From Thermotogae bacterium (GTDB taxonomy: Bacteria > Thermotogota > Thermotogae > Thermotogales > DSM-5069), in NCBI GenBank assembly GCA_003641785.1, contig QNAO01000002.1, positions 1 to 14,475 of the forward strand: a stretch of 14,475 bases of DNA, written 5' to 3'. The notes under the pieces were generated by a model that was not told the DNA's origin, made no database searches, and worked only from the letters and a program-made list of their open reading frames with translations. A program made the position numbers and the translations under genes. Shown here piece after piece: positions 1 through 8,012 of this stretch. Numbering within the stretch: position 1 is the first letter of the stretch; each line of letters opens with the position of its first letter.

Positions 1-7
1 ATTGATC

Positions 8-493
8 CTATTCCCTCTTTTCTTCCCTCAGAGCAACATTCATTCTCAGCGTTCCATTTTGAGCCTTAAAAACCATGTTAAAAGCACTCATCTTGAAATT
101 GAAGAACGTCAGGTCATCCCCCATAAACGAGCTTGGCGGAGACAAACGGACATTTGCCCCTTTAAAGATGTTGTTTACAACGGTGATGGCATTGCCGGAG
201 ACCATGTTACCAAATTCACCGATTGTGAGAAGTAAATCTTCGTCATTTGGCTTTTCATCCATGAGGCTCTCATGAATGAAGCTCGCCATCTCCTTGGGCA
301 TAGAGATCAAAACTCTGCCTGAGAAAGCTCCATTGAAGCCAAGAATCACAACGGCTCCAGATGCCTTGAGTATCAAACTCTCGGCTTTTTCAACCCCTTG
401 TGGAGCAAGCTCCTGCTCGGTTAAGTCATGAAAAACACTACACACCGCTTTCGCAAAACTCTGTAGAATCTGCTTCGCAGCTTCTCTATCCAT
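8..493 (-). CDS. cheX: CheX-type CheY-P phosphatase
   Basis: A 161-residue protein of the CheX/CheC/FliY phosphatase family, close to the usual CheX length. These proteins remove phosphate from CheY-P and so end the signal. The diagnostic active-site helix is visible at residues 93-101: E93, N96, then G100-N101, in EFGNMVSGN. E and N of the ExxN pair are the catalytic residues known for the family. There is one such helix, as in CheX, where CheC has two. No membrane segment is seen; it should be cytosolic. The ATG lies 5 bp past the stop of the upstream cheY. A GGAGG about 9 bases upstream of this ATG sits inside the end of that cheY, which points to translational coupling and to that receiver as a likely substrate. 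It is the last operon gene in view; nothing can be said beyond the window edge. Confidence 0.9.
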   Translation of the reverse strand: MDREAAKQILQSFAKAVCSVFHDLTEQELAPQGVEKAESLILKASGAVVILGFNGAFSGRVLISMPKEMASFIHESLMDEKPNDEDLLLTIGEFGNMVSGNAITVVNNIFKGANVRLSPPSSFMGDDLTFFNFKMSAFNMVFKAQNGTLRMNVALREEKRE

Positions 494-498
494 TCCTG

Positions 499-867
499 TC
501 AGCCTCCGGCTATTTTATTGAGCGCCTCGAGAAGTTGATTCGCCTTAAAGGGTTTCTGAAGCGAGTGTTCGATACCTATACTCGAAGCTTGCTTCAGCAG
601 GTCATCATCACCCATTGCACTGAGTAAAAGAATTTTCGTTTGACTGCCTTTATCCAGTATCTCTTTAGCCGCTTGAAGACCATCTTTTACAGGCATGGTA
701 ACATCGAGTGTTATCACGTCGGGACGAAGTTTTTCATACAGTTCAACGGCCTCCTGACCATTGGAAGCTTCTCCAACGACGGAAAAATCGGTGTGTTGAG
801 AAAGTGCCTTCTTTATCAATCTTCTCACCAGCGGTGAATCATCAACGACCAAAACTTTTTTGACCAT
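499..867 (-). CDS. cheY: CheY-type single-domain response regulator (distal copy)
   Basis: A 122-residue stand-alone receiver domain without output domain. Visible receiver residues are the acidic pair D9-D10, the phospho-acceptor D55 (in TLDVTMP), the switch residue S83 (LLSAMG) and K105 (QKPF). All are intact, so it should be phosphorylated by a CheA in the cytosol and act by protein contact. It begins 1 bp after the cheB stop, with GAGGTGA about 4 bases upstream of the ATG, and is followed within 5 bp by cheX, its probable phosphatase. It differs clearly from the second receiver in this operon (10433-10807), so the two probably have separate roles, for example output and phosphate sink. 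The target of the signal cannot be told from the sequence. Confidence 0.9.
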   Translation of the reverse strand: MVKKVLVVDDSPLVRRLIKKALSQHTDFSVVGEASNGQEAVELYEKLRPDVITLDVTMPVKDGLQAAKEILDKGSQTKILLLSAMGDDDLLKQASSIGIEHSLQKPFKANQLLEALNKIAGG

Positions 868-868
868 T

Positions 869-1936
869 TCACCTCACCCCTACCTTTCTCACAACTTGAC
901 TTGCTATTCTGTGAGATGGAAGAACCGTGTTAGCGCCGTTTCTTTTGATGGCTTCTGCTGGCATTCCGAAAACAATAGCTGTTTCTTCAGATTCCGCTAT
1001 GGTGAAACCCCCGTGTTCTCTGATTTTCACCATGGAATCCGCGCCATCATCGCCCATGCCTGTCATCAGGACACCAATCGTTTTCTTGCCGAAGTACTGC
1101 AGAACAGATTCCATCATGACGTCCACTGAGGGCATGAACATGTGTTTTGGAACTCTTGAAAGCCAGATTTTCAGATTGCCATCGCCCGAACGAAGCTTCA
1201 GATGAAATCCACTTTTGCCAACGTAGACCACGCCGGGAACCACATTCATGCCATCAGAAGCTTCGACGACTTTCATCTTGCAGTAAAGATCCAGCCTCTG
1301 CGCATACTGCGCGGTGAAACCGGGCGGCATATGTTGCACCAAGAAAACCGCCGCATTCAGGTTTTCAGGCAGTAACGGTAACACGTCATATATGGTCTTT
1401 GGTCCACCAGTCGAAATACCAATTGCCACCGCGTGGAAATCGAGCTTTACACCCTTCTTCGGGATACCCTTCTTTGGAGTCGTAATGCGTGTTTTTCTTC
1501 TGCTCAGAGAAAGACGCCTCATAACCCGCGTATTTCGGGAAGCCACGTAGGCTGCTTTCAGCTTTTGGATAAGCTCTTCTCGCACCGCCGTAAGGTTCAA
1601 AGATACGGTTCCTCCTGGCTTTGGCACGTAATCAAAAGCGCCGAGCTCTAAAGCTTCGAAAGCGGTGACAGAACCTTCCTGCGTTAAGGAGGAAACCACC
1701 ACAACAGGTGCGATGGCTTCCCCCACAATTATCTGAACTGCTGTAAGGCCGTCCATCTTGGGCATGTTCACATCCATGGTAATGATATCCGGCTTAATTG
1801 ATCGAGCTTTTTCCACCGCGTCTTCTCCGTCTCTCGCCGTTTCGACAACTTCAAAAGATGGATCGGATTCTATCAATGTCTTGAGCATCTTACGCATCAG
1901 AGCTGAATCGTCAACCACGAGAACCTTGATCTTCAT
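869..1936 (-). CDS. cheB: CheB protein-glutamate methylesterase/deamidase
   Basis: A 355-residue, full-length CheB. It has an N-terminal receiver (about 1-120; D9-D10, D55, S83, K106 in PKP), a basic linker (about 131-166, rich in K/R/P) and a C-terminal methylesterase domain. The esterase catalytic triad is visible: S175 in GISTGG, H202 in QHMP and D297 in MGDDGAD. The enzyme removes methyl groups from receptor glutamates (and deamidates glutamines) when its receiver is phosphorylated by CheA, giving adaptation feedback. Its opposite number, CheR, is in the same operon, and the double-tipped receptor two genes upstream is the natural substrate. The ATG is preceded by a strong GAGGTGA that overlaps the end of the three-CheW gene, 9 bp upstream. 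A lone CheB rather than CheC/CheD handles demethylation here. Confidence 0.95.
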   Translation of the reverse strand: MKIKVLVVDDSALMRKMLKTLIESDPSFEVVETARDGEDAVEKARSIKPDIITMDVNMPKMDGLTAVQIIVGEAIAPVVVVSSLTQEGSVTAFEALELGAFDYVPKPGGTVSLNLTAVREELIQKLKAAYVASRNTRVMRRLSLSRRKTRITTPKKGIPKKGVKLDFHAVAIGISTGGPKTIYDVLPLLPENLNAAVFLVQHMPPGFTAQYAQRLDLYCKMKVVEASDGMNVVPGVVYVGKSGFHLKLRSGDGNLKIWLSRVPKHMFMPSVDVMMESVLQYFGKKTIGVLMTGMGDDGADSMVKIREHGGFTIAESEETAIVFGMPAEAIKRNGANTVLPSHRIASQVVRKVGVR

Positions 1937-1945
1937 TTGCTCACC

Positions 1946-3463
1946 TCATTGAGATCGCTTGAGATTCTTTTTCTGCTTGGATTTTTGTCCCTGTTTTTTC
2001 TGAGCTTGGCTCTTGCTATCCTCACCTTCTGCTTTTTGAACAACCCTTTCCATTCTCCGCATTTCAGAAGTTGTCAGCAATTTGTCGATATCCAGAACCA
2101 GGATCACTCTGGTGTCAACGCGTATGACGTTTGTTATGAAACGTCCTGATTCTCCCTCAAGTAGCATGTCAGGAACATCCATAATCGAATGCTTTGGTAT
2201 CCTTTCAACGCCCTCGACAGAATCTACTATGAAGCCCGTCTTCTTTTCATTTATTTCGCTCACAATTACGCGCGCCGCGGAGTCTTTCTCTTGCCTCACT
2301 TCAAGCTCAAAGCGTTTCCTGAGATCAACGACTGGTATCACCTCGCCTCGTAAGTTCATGAGACCCTCGAGAAAGCGTGGGGATCGCGGTATTTTTGTGA
2401 GTGATGAGATTCGGTTAATCTCACGCACTTTCTCAATAGCGACGCCGTATTCCTCATCTCCCACTTTGAAAACTACGTACTGCTCTTCTTCGACAGTGGA
2501 TACCTGTGTTGCACTTGCTTCCTCCCCTGTTTCTTTTGCAAGTTCTGAGACCTGTTCCGAAATAACAAACGCGGGATCCAACAGCATTATCATTTCTTCA
2601 TCTTTGCGGATGACGCCTATGACCTCTTTTACCTCCTGCTGTTGAGTTAAAGAGGGGGGAGGCATGATCTGAGACTCTTCTAACCTCAGGACTTCGCGGA
2701 TTCTGTCAACAACGAGTCCTGTCAGCGAACCCTGCGCTCGTAGCACAATTACTTTTGTGAACTCGTCGATCTCAGACTGAGGTAAATTTAACAGTACCCT
2801 GAGATCGATGATGGGCAAGACGTTTTGCCTCAAGTTGATGACACCTTGAACGTACGGAGGAGCGTCAGGAACCTGCGTTGGCTTTGAATAGCGAATGATC
2901 TCTTGAACTTGTTCGATCCGAAAAGCGTACACTTCGTTAGCCATCTCGAATGTTACTATCTGCACGTGTTGCTGTGCTTGTTCCTGAGACTCCTGATGTT
3001 TCTTGCCACCTTCGGCTGTCTTTGCTTTCGATAGCGTTGACTTTTCCTGAGCCGATAGAAGCTTTTCAACATCGAGCAGAAGGTAGAAAGATCCCTCGTC
3101 AGCGCGTATCACATTGGAAACAAACTCGCTTGATGCGCCCGATTCCTGTATTTGTTCTTCACCCGCTGTTATCACCTGTGCTGTCCTATCCACGATGACA
3201 CCGAGTGTTCTGTCATCGCTGGTTAGAATCACAATTTTGGATTCTTCGACATCTTCATGAGACATACCAAGTCGCTTTCGAAGGCTCATAACGGGAAGAA
3301 CTTCGCCTCGAAGATTCGCGATGCCTTCAATATACTCAGGAGCGAGCGGAACTTTAGTAAGGTTGGTAGTTCTAACTATTTCTCGCACATAACCAACAGG
3401 CACAGCGTATATCTCTTCACCAACAACAAACGTTACGTACTGTGCGGTGGTAGAAGTGGTCAT
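1946..3463 (-). CDS. Triple-CheW-domain coupling protein
   Basis: A 505-residue protein of three consecutive CheW-like (SH3-like) domains at about 7-138, 167-303 and 327-465, where a normal CheW has one domain and about 150 residues. CheW couples chemoreceptor tips to CheA and forms baseplate rings with the CheA P5 domain. Each domain shows the core NLR..V.P signature: NLRGEVLPV (50-58), NLRQNVLPI (210-218) and NLRGEVIPV (370-378). The central domain has QN in place of GE, so it may bind differently. The linkers (about 140-166 and 304-326) are Q/E/K-rich and probably flexible. The C-terminal tail (about 478-505) is strongly basic and Q/K-rich, unlike normal CheW. The gene starts 3 bp after the receptor stop; the G-rich ribosome site lies in the end of the receptor gene. 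There is no other CheW in the operon, so this protein probably supplies all coupling. Confidence 0.93.
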   Translation of the reverse strand: MTTSTTAQYVTFVVGEEIYAVPVGYVREIVRTTNLTKVPLAPEYIEGIANLRGEVLPVMSLRKRLGMSHEDVEESKIVILTSDDRTLGVIVDRTAQVITAGEEQIQESGASSEFVSNVIRADEGSFYLLLDVEKLLSAQEKSTLSKAKTAEGGKKHQESQEQAQQHVQIVTFEMANEVYAFRIEQVQEIIRYSKPTQVPDAPPYVQGVINLRQNVLPIIDLRVLLNLPQSEIDEFTKVIVLRAQGSLTGLVVDRIREVLRLEESQIMPPPSLTQQQEVKEVIGVIRKDEEMIMLLDPAFVISEQVSELAKETGEEASATQVSTVEEEQYVVFKVGDEEYGVAIEKVREINRISSLTKIPRSPRFLEGLMNLRGEVIPVVDLRKRFELEVRQEKDSAARVIVSEINEKKTGFIVDSVEGVERIPKHSIMDVPDMLLEGESGRFITNVIRVDTRVILVLDIDKLLTTSEMRRMERVVQKAEGEDSKSQAQKKQGQKSKQKKNLKRSQ

Positions 3464-3466
3464 ACT

Positions 3467-5428
3467 TTACACCCCCACTTCCGATTGCAGTTCATCCGCT
3501 ACCGCAGCTATTTCTTCTATCGCTTTGGCAAGCTCCTCAACTCCGCGAGCCTGCTCGTCCGCTCCCTTGGAGGCTTCTTCTATCGCGGAAGATGATTCCT
3601 CTGCCGCGGCGTTAATTTGTTCTATGGCTTTGCTCGATTCCTCTATCGCTGAAGCTATCTGCTCGACCTCGTTTGCTATGGCATTAAATCTTTCAGAAAG
3701 GTTCTGTAAAACCTGTCCAACTTCTTCGACAACCTTGGTAGTTTCCTTAGCTCTTGTGACCTCTCCGGCAGCCGTCTTGGCAGATTCGGCCACATCACCC
3801 GCGACCAGAGTCACCTGATACTGAATATTGTTGACAAGCTCCTTTATCTGATCAGCGTTTTCGCCTGATTCATTGGCAAGGCTTCTAATGTCATTCGCTA
3901 CGACCGCAAAACCTTTTCCATATTCACCGGCGCGGGCAGCTTCGATGAATCCGTTCACTGCGAGCATATTCGTTTGAATCGTTACCTTATCTATAGTATC
4001 AACGGTCTTCGTGATCTGCCTCGCTTTGTCTCCCAGCGAGGTAACATTCGCCGATGCTTGATTATAAGACTGTGACGCAGTGGATATTCCTTCTATTAGA
4101 TTTTCGGCGCTCTTTCTGTTTTCGTCTATTTTTTCGGAGAGGTTTTTAAGAAGTTCCGTGTCTGATGCAATAAGTGATTGCAGATCGTTGATTTTTCTGG
4201 AAAGATCCTCGACTATGTGCTGTCCCTTACCTGTTGCTTCTGATAGAACCTCGGCACCTTTGGTAAGCTGTTGGAGTCCCGCGTTTATCTGTTCTGAAGC
4301 GCTGGAAAGCTCTTCGATATTGGAAGACAGCTCTTCAGCGGCGGCGGCAAGTGTTTCACTTGATTTCTCAGCTTCAGTCGAGGTCTTGAGTTCTTCAGCG
4401 AGATCAACCAGCTCCTGCGTGGCTGTCTTCACCTCGGAAAACGCCTTCACCTGTTGTTCAACCGCTTTGGAAGACTCAACAGCCGCTGAACTGATCTGCT
4501 CTGAACCGCTTGCCACCTGTTCTGCTGCTTCCAGCAGATCTCTTGAGGCGCTGGCAACTTCGTCCATGTCCTGTTGCACTTTCAGCATATGCTGCACCAT
4601 TTCTTCGAATTGAGCTGCTATCTGCTCAAGCTCTGAAGTTATCTGCGCGCCCAAATCTGACTGATTTTTCGAAGCTTCGACGATCTTCTGAATGTCTTCA
4701 ACCGTTTGCGCGACAGCTTTTCTTATTTCCTCAACGATATCGGTGATCTCACGCGCAGATTTTTCAGATATCTCAGCAAGCCCTCTGACCTCATCCGCGA
4801 CAACAGCAAATCCGCTCCCGTGTTCACCAGCGCGGGCAGCTTCAATCGCGGCGTTCAGCGCTAACAAATTGGTCTGATCTGCTATCATGACGACGGTTTT
4901 CACAATCTGCCCTATTTTGTTGGATTCTTCTTCTAAATTCCTGATGAGCTTCGCGGATTCCTCGTTTTTTCTGGCACCTTCTTCTATGGCTTCAATGAGA
5001 TCCTGCACGCTTTTAGACATCACTTGAACTCTCTGCTGAGAATATTTTGTGTTATCAACCATCTCCTTAACCATTCCCTGAATCTGAGCCGCGCTGTTGT
5101 TTATTTGATTCACAGCGGCTCTCGATTCATCCGCCGCGCTTGAAGACTCTTCAGCTCCCGCGGCGATCTGTTCAACTGCTCGGGATAGTTCTTCAACAGC
5201 CGCTGACGCTTCCTCAACCCCGGAGAGCAGTTGCTCGGCTGCTCCTGAAATTCTTTCAGCCATTGCCTGACGCTTGGCAAGTGTTCGAGCTCTAGCCCGC
5301 TCCTGCGCGCGTTTCCTCGCTTCTTCCCTCTTTGCTTTGAGTTCTTCCTCGTTTTCCTTTGCCCTGATGCCCGTTCCATGTTTCTTTTCCTTCAATTCAT
5401 CGGGCACTTCCAGTTTCCTTTTCTCCAT
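3467..5428 (-). CDS. Soluble double-tip methyl-accepting chemotaxis protein
   Basis: A chemoreceptor of 653 residues with no membrane segment and no recognisable sensor domain. It is almost wholly coiled coil and holds two complete MCP signalling hairpin tips. Tip 1 is [18 protein letters not shown] (185-202). Tip 2 is [18 protein letters not shown] (485-502), more divergent but with the E..RAGE core and the following GFAVVA intact. The tips are exactly 300 residues apart. Repeated AAEE(L/S)SS-type stretches around both hairpins resemble CheR/CheB methylation regions. The first 55 or so residues are highly charged and arginine-rich. Start choice: an ideal AAGGAGGTGA lies 8 bases upstream of the ATG at 5428; a GTG at 5440 would extend the frame by four residues but lies inside that site. 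Tandem-tip soluble receptors are known (DosM of Vibrio cholerae), where they form cytoplasmic arrays between two baseplates. There is no CheR-tethering pentapeptide at the C-terminus. Confidence 0.93.
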   Translation of the reverse strand: MEKRKLEVPDELKEKKHGTGIRAKENEEELKAKREEARKRAQERARARTLAKRQAMAERISGAAEQLLSGVEEASAAVEELSRAVEQIAAGAEESSSAADESRAAVNQINNSAAQIQGMVKEMVDNTKYSQQRVQVMSKSVQDLIEAIEEGARKNEESAKLIRNLEEESNKIGQIVKTVVMIADQTNLLALNAAIEAARAGEHGSGFAVVADEVRGLAEISEKSAREITDIVEEIRKAVAQTVEDIQKIVEASKNQSDLGAQITSELEQIAAQFEEMVQHMLKVQQDMDEVASASRDLLEAAEQVASGSEQISSAAVESSKAVEQQVKAFSEVKTATQELVDLAEELKTSTEAEKSSETLAAAAEELSSNIEELSSASEQINAGLQQLTKGAEVLSEATGKGQHIVEDLSRKINDLQSLIASDTELLKNLSEKIDENRKSAENLIEGISTASQSYNQASANVTSLGDKARQITKTVDTIDKVTIQTNMLAVNGFIEAARAGEYGKGFAVVANDIRSLANESGENADQIKELVNNIQYQVTLVAGDVAESAKTAAGEVTRAKETTKVVEEVGQVLQNLSERFNAIANEVEQIASAIEESSKAIEQINAAAEESSSAIEEASKGADEQARGVEELAKAIEEIAAVADELQSEVGV

Positions 5429-5436
5429 GACAACCG

Positions 5437-5446
5437 TCACCTCCTT
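5437..5446 (-). promoter_or_regulatory. Ribosome binding site that sets the receptor start
   Basis: AAGGAGGTGA on the minus strand, a full match to the 16S anti-Shine-Dalgarno core, sits 8 bases before the ATG at 5428. It overlaps the upstream in-frame GTG (5438-5440), which therefore cannot be a sensible start. It is the strongest ribosome site in the operon, in keeping with an array receptor that must be made in large amounts. Confidence 0.85.
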
Positions 5447-5448
5447 AT

Positions 5449-6936
5449 TTACAAAACCTGAAGTCTTTTTTCAAGCTCTTCGCGTCGAGGCTGGATCTCA
5501 ACATCTCTAACCCCAACGAGACCGTTCATGATCCTCAGATCCTGAACCTCTCCGGAATCAATATCTTCCGCGCTCACATCGAGCACACCGTTGTTGTTTA
5601 TCTGAAAACTCACGGCTATGTTCGCTTCCCCCTTCTGCCAGATTTTGCTCGAAGTGAACTGAAAATCTCCCAACTCAATGAAATGGTTTTCTCTTTTCTG
5701 CAAAACCTTTATGGTGACATCACTCTGATTGTCGCGGGAGTTTGTGAACATCCTGGTGGAAAGTTCTGGATATGTTGTTCCACGCTCGATAATAGGCACG
5801 AACTGCCCATCGTCATCGAGAACTCCAAGTGAATGTGGTAAGATATCTTTCAATTCTATATTCTTGACTCGTCCCTCAATTATTGCAGCCTGTACAGCCG
5901 CTCCCAGTGCGACGACTTCATCTGGATTCACTTCACCCATCAACTGAGCCTTTGGAAAGTGTGTGGAAGCAATTCGCTTGAACGCCGGCATTCTGGAACT
6001 TCCCCCTGCCAACACAACCACATCTACCTGATCGGGTTTAATGCAAGCTTCCTTCACAGTGTTGAGAATTAGCCTCTCTGATTCATCAAAAAGAGATCGA
6101 GCGAGGTTTTCAAACTGATCACGAGAGATTGTCAAATTCACATGCACAGGTCCCTCCGAAGATGCCGCGATGTACGGAATCACGACAGTGGTTTCTGCTA
6201 CAGTGGACAAATCAACTTTAGCTCGCTCTGAATGATTGATCACTTGCTGCATGGCAATGGGATCTTTTGAGAGATCAATTCCTCTTGTTTGCTTGATAGC
6301 TTCAATTACCCAGTTTGAAATGACCTGGTCGAAATCGGTTCCTCCCAGAGAAGTACTGCCTCCTGTGGCAATAACTTCAAACAAGCCCTCGCGGTGTTTC
6401 ATCAGTGTGATATCAAATGTGCCACCTCCAAAATCCAGAACGAGCACCACACGCTCACCATCTGCTTTCACGCCGTAAGCCAAAGCGGCGGCTGTGGGTT
6501 CGTTAAAGAGTTTCACCACCTCAATACCAGCGAGTTGCGCAGAAGTGAGCACCGCAAGGCGCTGATTGTCGTCAAAATAGGCGGGAACGGTTACCACCGC
6601 TTTATCCACTGGTTTTCCCAGAAAATCTGAGGCGTAAGCCTTCAGCTTCCGAAAGATTAAAGAACCGATCTCGGAGGGAGTGTAGCTTGCGTTAAAAATG
6701 GTGTAACGGTGATCCGTGCCCATCTTACGCTTCACTCTGAAGATCGTCTGATCTGGCCGTATAAACATCTGAGACTTTGCGAGCTCGCCGACAAGTGCTT
6801 GCTTTTCGTTTTTAAAATAGACCACTGAAGGTGTGATGCGCGAGCCGCGCTCGTTCACAATGATCTGCGGTTTTAAGTCTTTCCCAACGTACGCAACTAA
6901 CGAATTTGTGGTGCCGAAATCAATTCCCACAATCAC
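5449..6936 (-). CDS. Lidless Hsp70 (DnaK-like) protein
   Basis: A 495-residue Hsp70. The nucleotide-binding domain (about 1-360) is complete: phosphate-1 loop IDFGTTNS (5-12), lysine in RVKRKMG (about 69), [11 protein letters not shown] (145-155), phosphate-2 LDFGGGTFD (167-175), GGTDFD (198-203) and the adenosine motif LAGGSSRMP (309-317). A beta substrate-binding domain follows (about 366-475). The protein then stops, without the alpha-helical lid and C-terminal tail that bring DnaK to about 610-640 residues. The inter-domain linker is IELKD rather than the hydrophobic leucine-rich linker of DnaK, so allosteric coupling may differ. It begins at a GTG that overlaps the TPR gene stop by 4 bp and ends 20 bp before the receptor ATG. 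No dnaJ or grpE is nearby. It is probably a dedicated chaperone or a nucleotide- or peptide-dependent input protein for this pathway rather than the housekeeping DnaK; that role is inference. Confidence 0.9.
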   Translation of the reverse strand: MIVGIDFGTTNSLVAYVGKDLKPQIIVNERGSRITPSVVYFKNEKQALVGELAKSQMFIRPDQTIFRVKRKMGTDHRYTIFNASYTPSEIGSLIFRKLKAYASDFLGKPVDKAVVTVPAYFDDNQRLAVLTSAQLAGIEVVKLFNEPTAAALAYGVKADGERVVLVLDFGGGTFDITLMKHREGLFEVIATGGSTSLGGTDFDQVISNWVIEAIKQTRGIDLSKDPIAMQQVINHSERAKVDLSTVAETTVVIPYIAASSEGPVHVNLTISRDQFENLARSLFDESERLILNTVKEACIKPDQVDVVVLAGGSSRMPAFKRIASTHFPKAQLMGEVNPDEVVALGAAVQAAIIEGRVKNIELKDILPHSLGVLDDDGQFVPIIERGTTYPELSTRMFTNSRDNQSDVTIKVLQKRENHFIELGDFQFTSSKIWQKGEANIAVSFQINNNGVLDVSAEDIDSGEVQDLRIMNGLVGVRDVEIQPRREELEKRLQVL

Positions 6937-7238
6937 AGCTCCGCTTCCTCCTCAAGAGTCTCAAGATTTCTCCTCACATCTCTGTTAGAGGGGTCCTCCT
7001 CAGAGGCTTTTTTCAGCAGTTCTATCGCTCTTGAAGTGAATCCGTTTTCAGCGAGAATAATAGCCGCGTTGTTGAGAGCCTTCACTTTGAAATCACCTCG
7101 CATTTCAGCCACCTTCATGTACAGGTGAAACGCTTCTATGTATTCGCCTCTTTCATCTGCTTCAAGCGCTTGCTTGAAGAGCCGTTCTTCCGAGGCTCTG
7201 TAAAAAACTCCCAAACCCCTTCCGAGATTCTCAGTCAT
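6933..7238 (-). CDS. Small TPR protein
   Basis: A 101-residue helical protein with about two tetratricopeptide repeats: one near 19-50 (ADERGEYIEAFHLYMKVAE) and one near 53-86 (LNNAAIILAENGFTSRAIE, then DPSN). TPR units bind peptides or other proteins, and TPR co-chaperones that bind Hsp70 are well known in other settings. No signal peptide or membrane segment is seen. It starts at an ATG 3 bp after the ParA stop, with only a weak GAGTGAGATGA ribosome site, so it probably depends on coupling. Its TGA overlaps the GTG of the Hsp70 gene in a GTGA arrangement, a strong sign that the two are made together. An adaptor between ParA or the array and the Hsp70 is plausible but unproven. Confidence 0.8.
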   Translation of the reverse strand: MTENLGRGLGVFYRASEERLFKQALEADERGEYIEAFHLYMKVAEMRGDFKVKALNNAAIILAENGFTSRAIELLKKASEEDPSNRDVRRNLETLEEEAEL

Positions 7239-7241
7239 TGT

Positions 7242-8012
7242 TCATCTCACTCTTTTCAATATTTCTAACGTTATCGCTTTCAGATCCGCAGCAGCTCTGC
7301 ATTTCGGAGCGTACTTGTGAACTGGAACACCGTGGCTTGAAGCCTCAACAACTTTCACGTCTGTTCTGAGTCTTGGCAATACCATCACTTCACCAAAGGT
7401 TTTCTCGAGTTCCTTCAAAGCTTCACGTGATACCCGCGCTCTGGCAGAGAACATTATCGGTACCAAACCAATGAGCCTAAGATTCGGAACAAGAGTAGAG
7501 CTAACTTTGTAATAGACGCTCATTACTTGAGCAAGACCAACTAACGAGAAGAAGTCGAGTCGCACCGGTATGACAAGATAATCGGCTGCCACTAAGGAGT
7601 TAATGGTAACAAGGCCAAGAGAAGGAGGAGTATCGATCACTATGTAATCGAAATCCCTGTCGAATTCCATCAGGAAATCCTTGAGCACTGATTCTCCGTT
7701 GGGAATATCTTTCAGCTCCACGTCAAGCGCGGCTATGTTTTCGTTAGTTGGAAGAATAGTCATATTATCTTGCCGCACCAGAGCTTCTCTTTCGATCGCT
7801 CCACTTTTCAGAAAACTAACCAGAACTTCGTAAACTCCGCGTTTTACATTAAATGGTTCTAAACCAGCGTGAATAGTGGCATGTGCCTGAGAATCCATGT
7901 CCACAAGAAGACATCTGTGACTCATGTCCGCGAGTAGCGCGCACGTGTTGAAAGCGAGCGTTGTTTTACCGCTTCCACCTTTTCTACTCGAGAAAACGAT
8001 TGTTTTTGCCAT
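7242..8012 (-). CDS. ParA/Soj-family ATPase of chemosensory array (ParC/PpfA-like)
   Basis: A 256-residue ParA/MinD-superfamily ATPase made of the ATPase fold only, with no N-terminal helix-turn-helix. Visible motifs are the deviant Walker A KGGSGKTT (11-18) with signature lysine K11, Walker A' DMDSQA (38-43) and Walker B YIVIDTPPS (123-131). Such proteins dimerise on ATP, bind the nucleoid or a polar scaffold, and position cargo. ParA homologues in chemotaxis operons (PpfA of Rhodobacter sphaeroides, ParC of Vibrio) place and segregate chemosensory arrays. There is no parB or parS-like site here, which favours the array-positioning reading over plasmid or chromosome partition. Its ATG directly abuts the cheA TAA (TAAATG), with GGTGA 6 bases upstream, so it is coupled to cheA. 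Stimulation of its ATPase by a basic partner peptide would be expected; candidates are named in the findings. Confidence 0.9.
   Translation of the reverse strand: MAKTIVFSSRKGGSGKTTLAFNTCALLADMSHRCLLVDMDSQAHATIHAGLEPFNVKRGVYEVLVSFLKSGAIEREALVRQDNMTILPTNENIAALDVELKDIPNGESVLKDFLMEFDRDFDYIVIDTPPSLGLVTINSLVAADYLVIPVRLDFFSLVGLAQVMSVYYKVSSTLVPNLRLIGLVPIMFSARARVSREALKELEKTFGEVMVLPRLRTDVKVVEASSHGVPVHKYAPKCRAAADLKAITLEILKRVR

Noticed and set aside
2082..2645. 187-codon plus-strand open frame
   Set aside because: It lies antisense inside the triple-CheW gene, has low-complexity serine/threonine-rich translation and no ribosome site; a shadow frame.
4080..4613. 177-codon plus-strand open frame, and other plus-strand frames across the receptor gene
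   Set aside because: Antisense to the repetitive A/E/S-rich coiled coil, which naturally opens serine/alanine-rich reverse frames; no start signals.
5110..5379. 89-codon minus-strand frame inside the receptor gene
   Set aside because: Out of frame with the clear MCP coding sequence and without family features.
5429..5440. GTG at 5440 as receptor start
   Set aside because: It lies within the strong AAGGAGGTGA ribosome site; the ATG at 5428 is correctly spaced.
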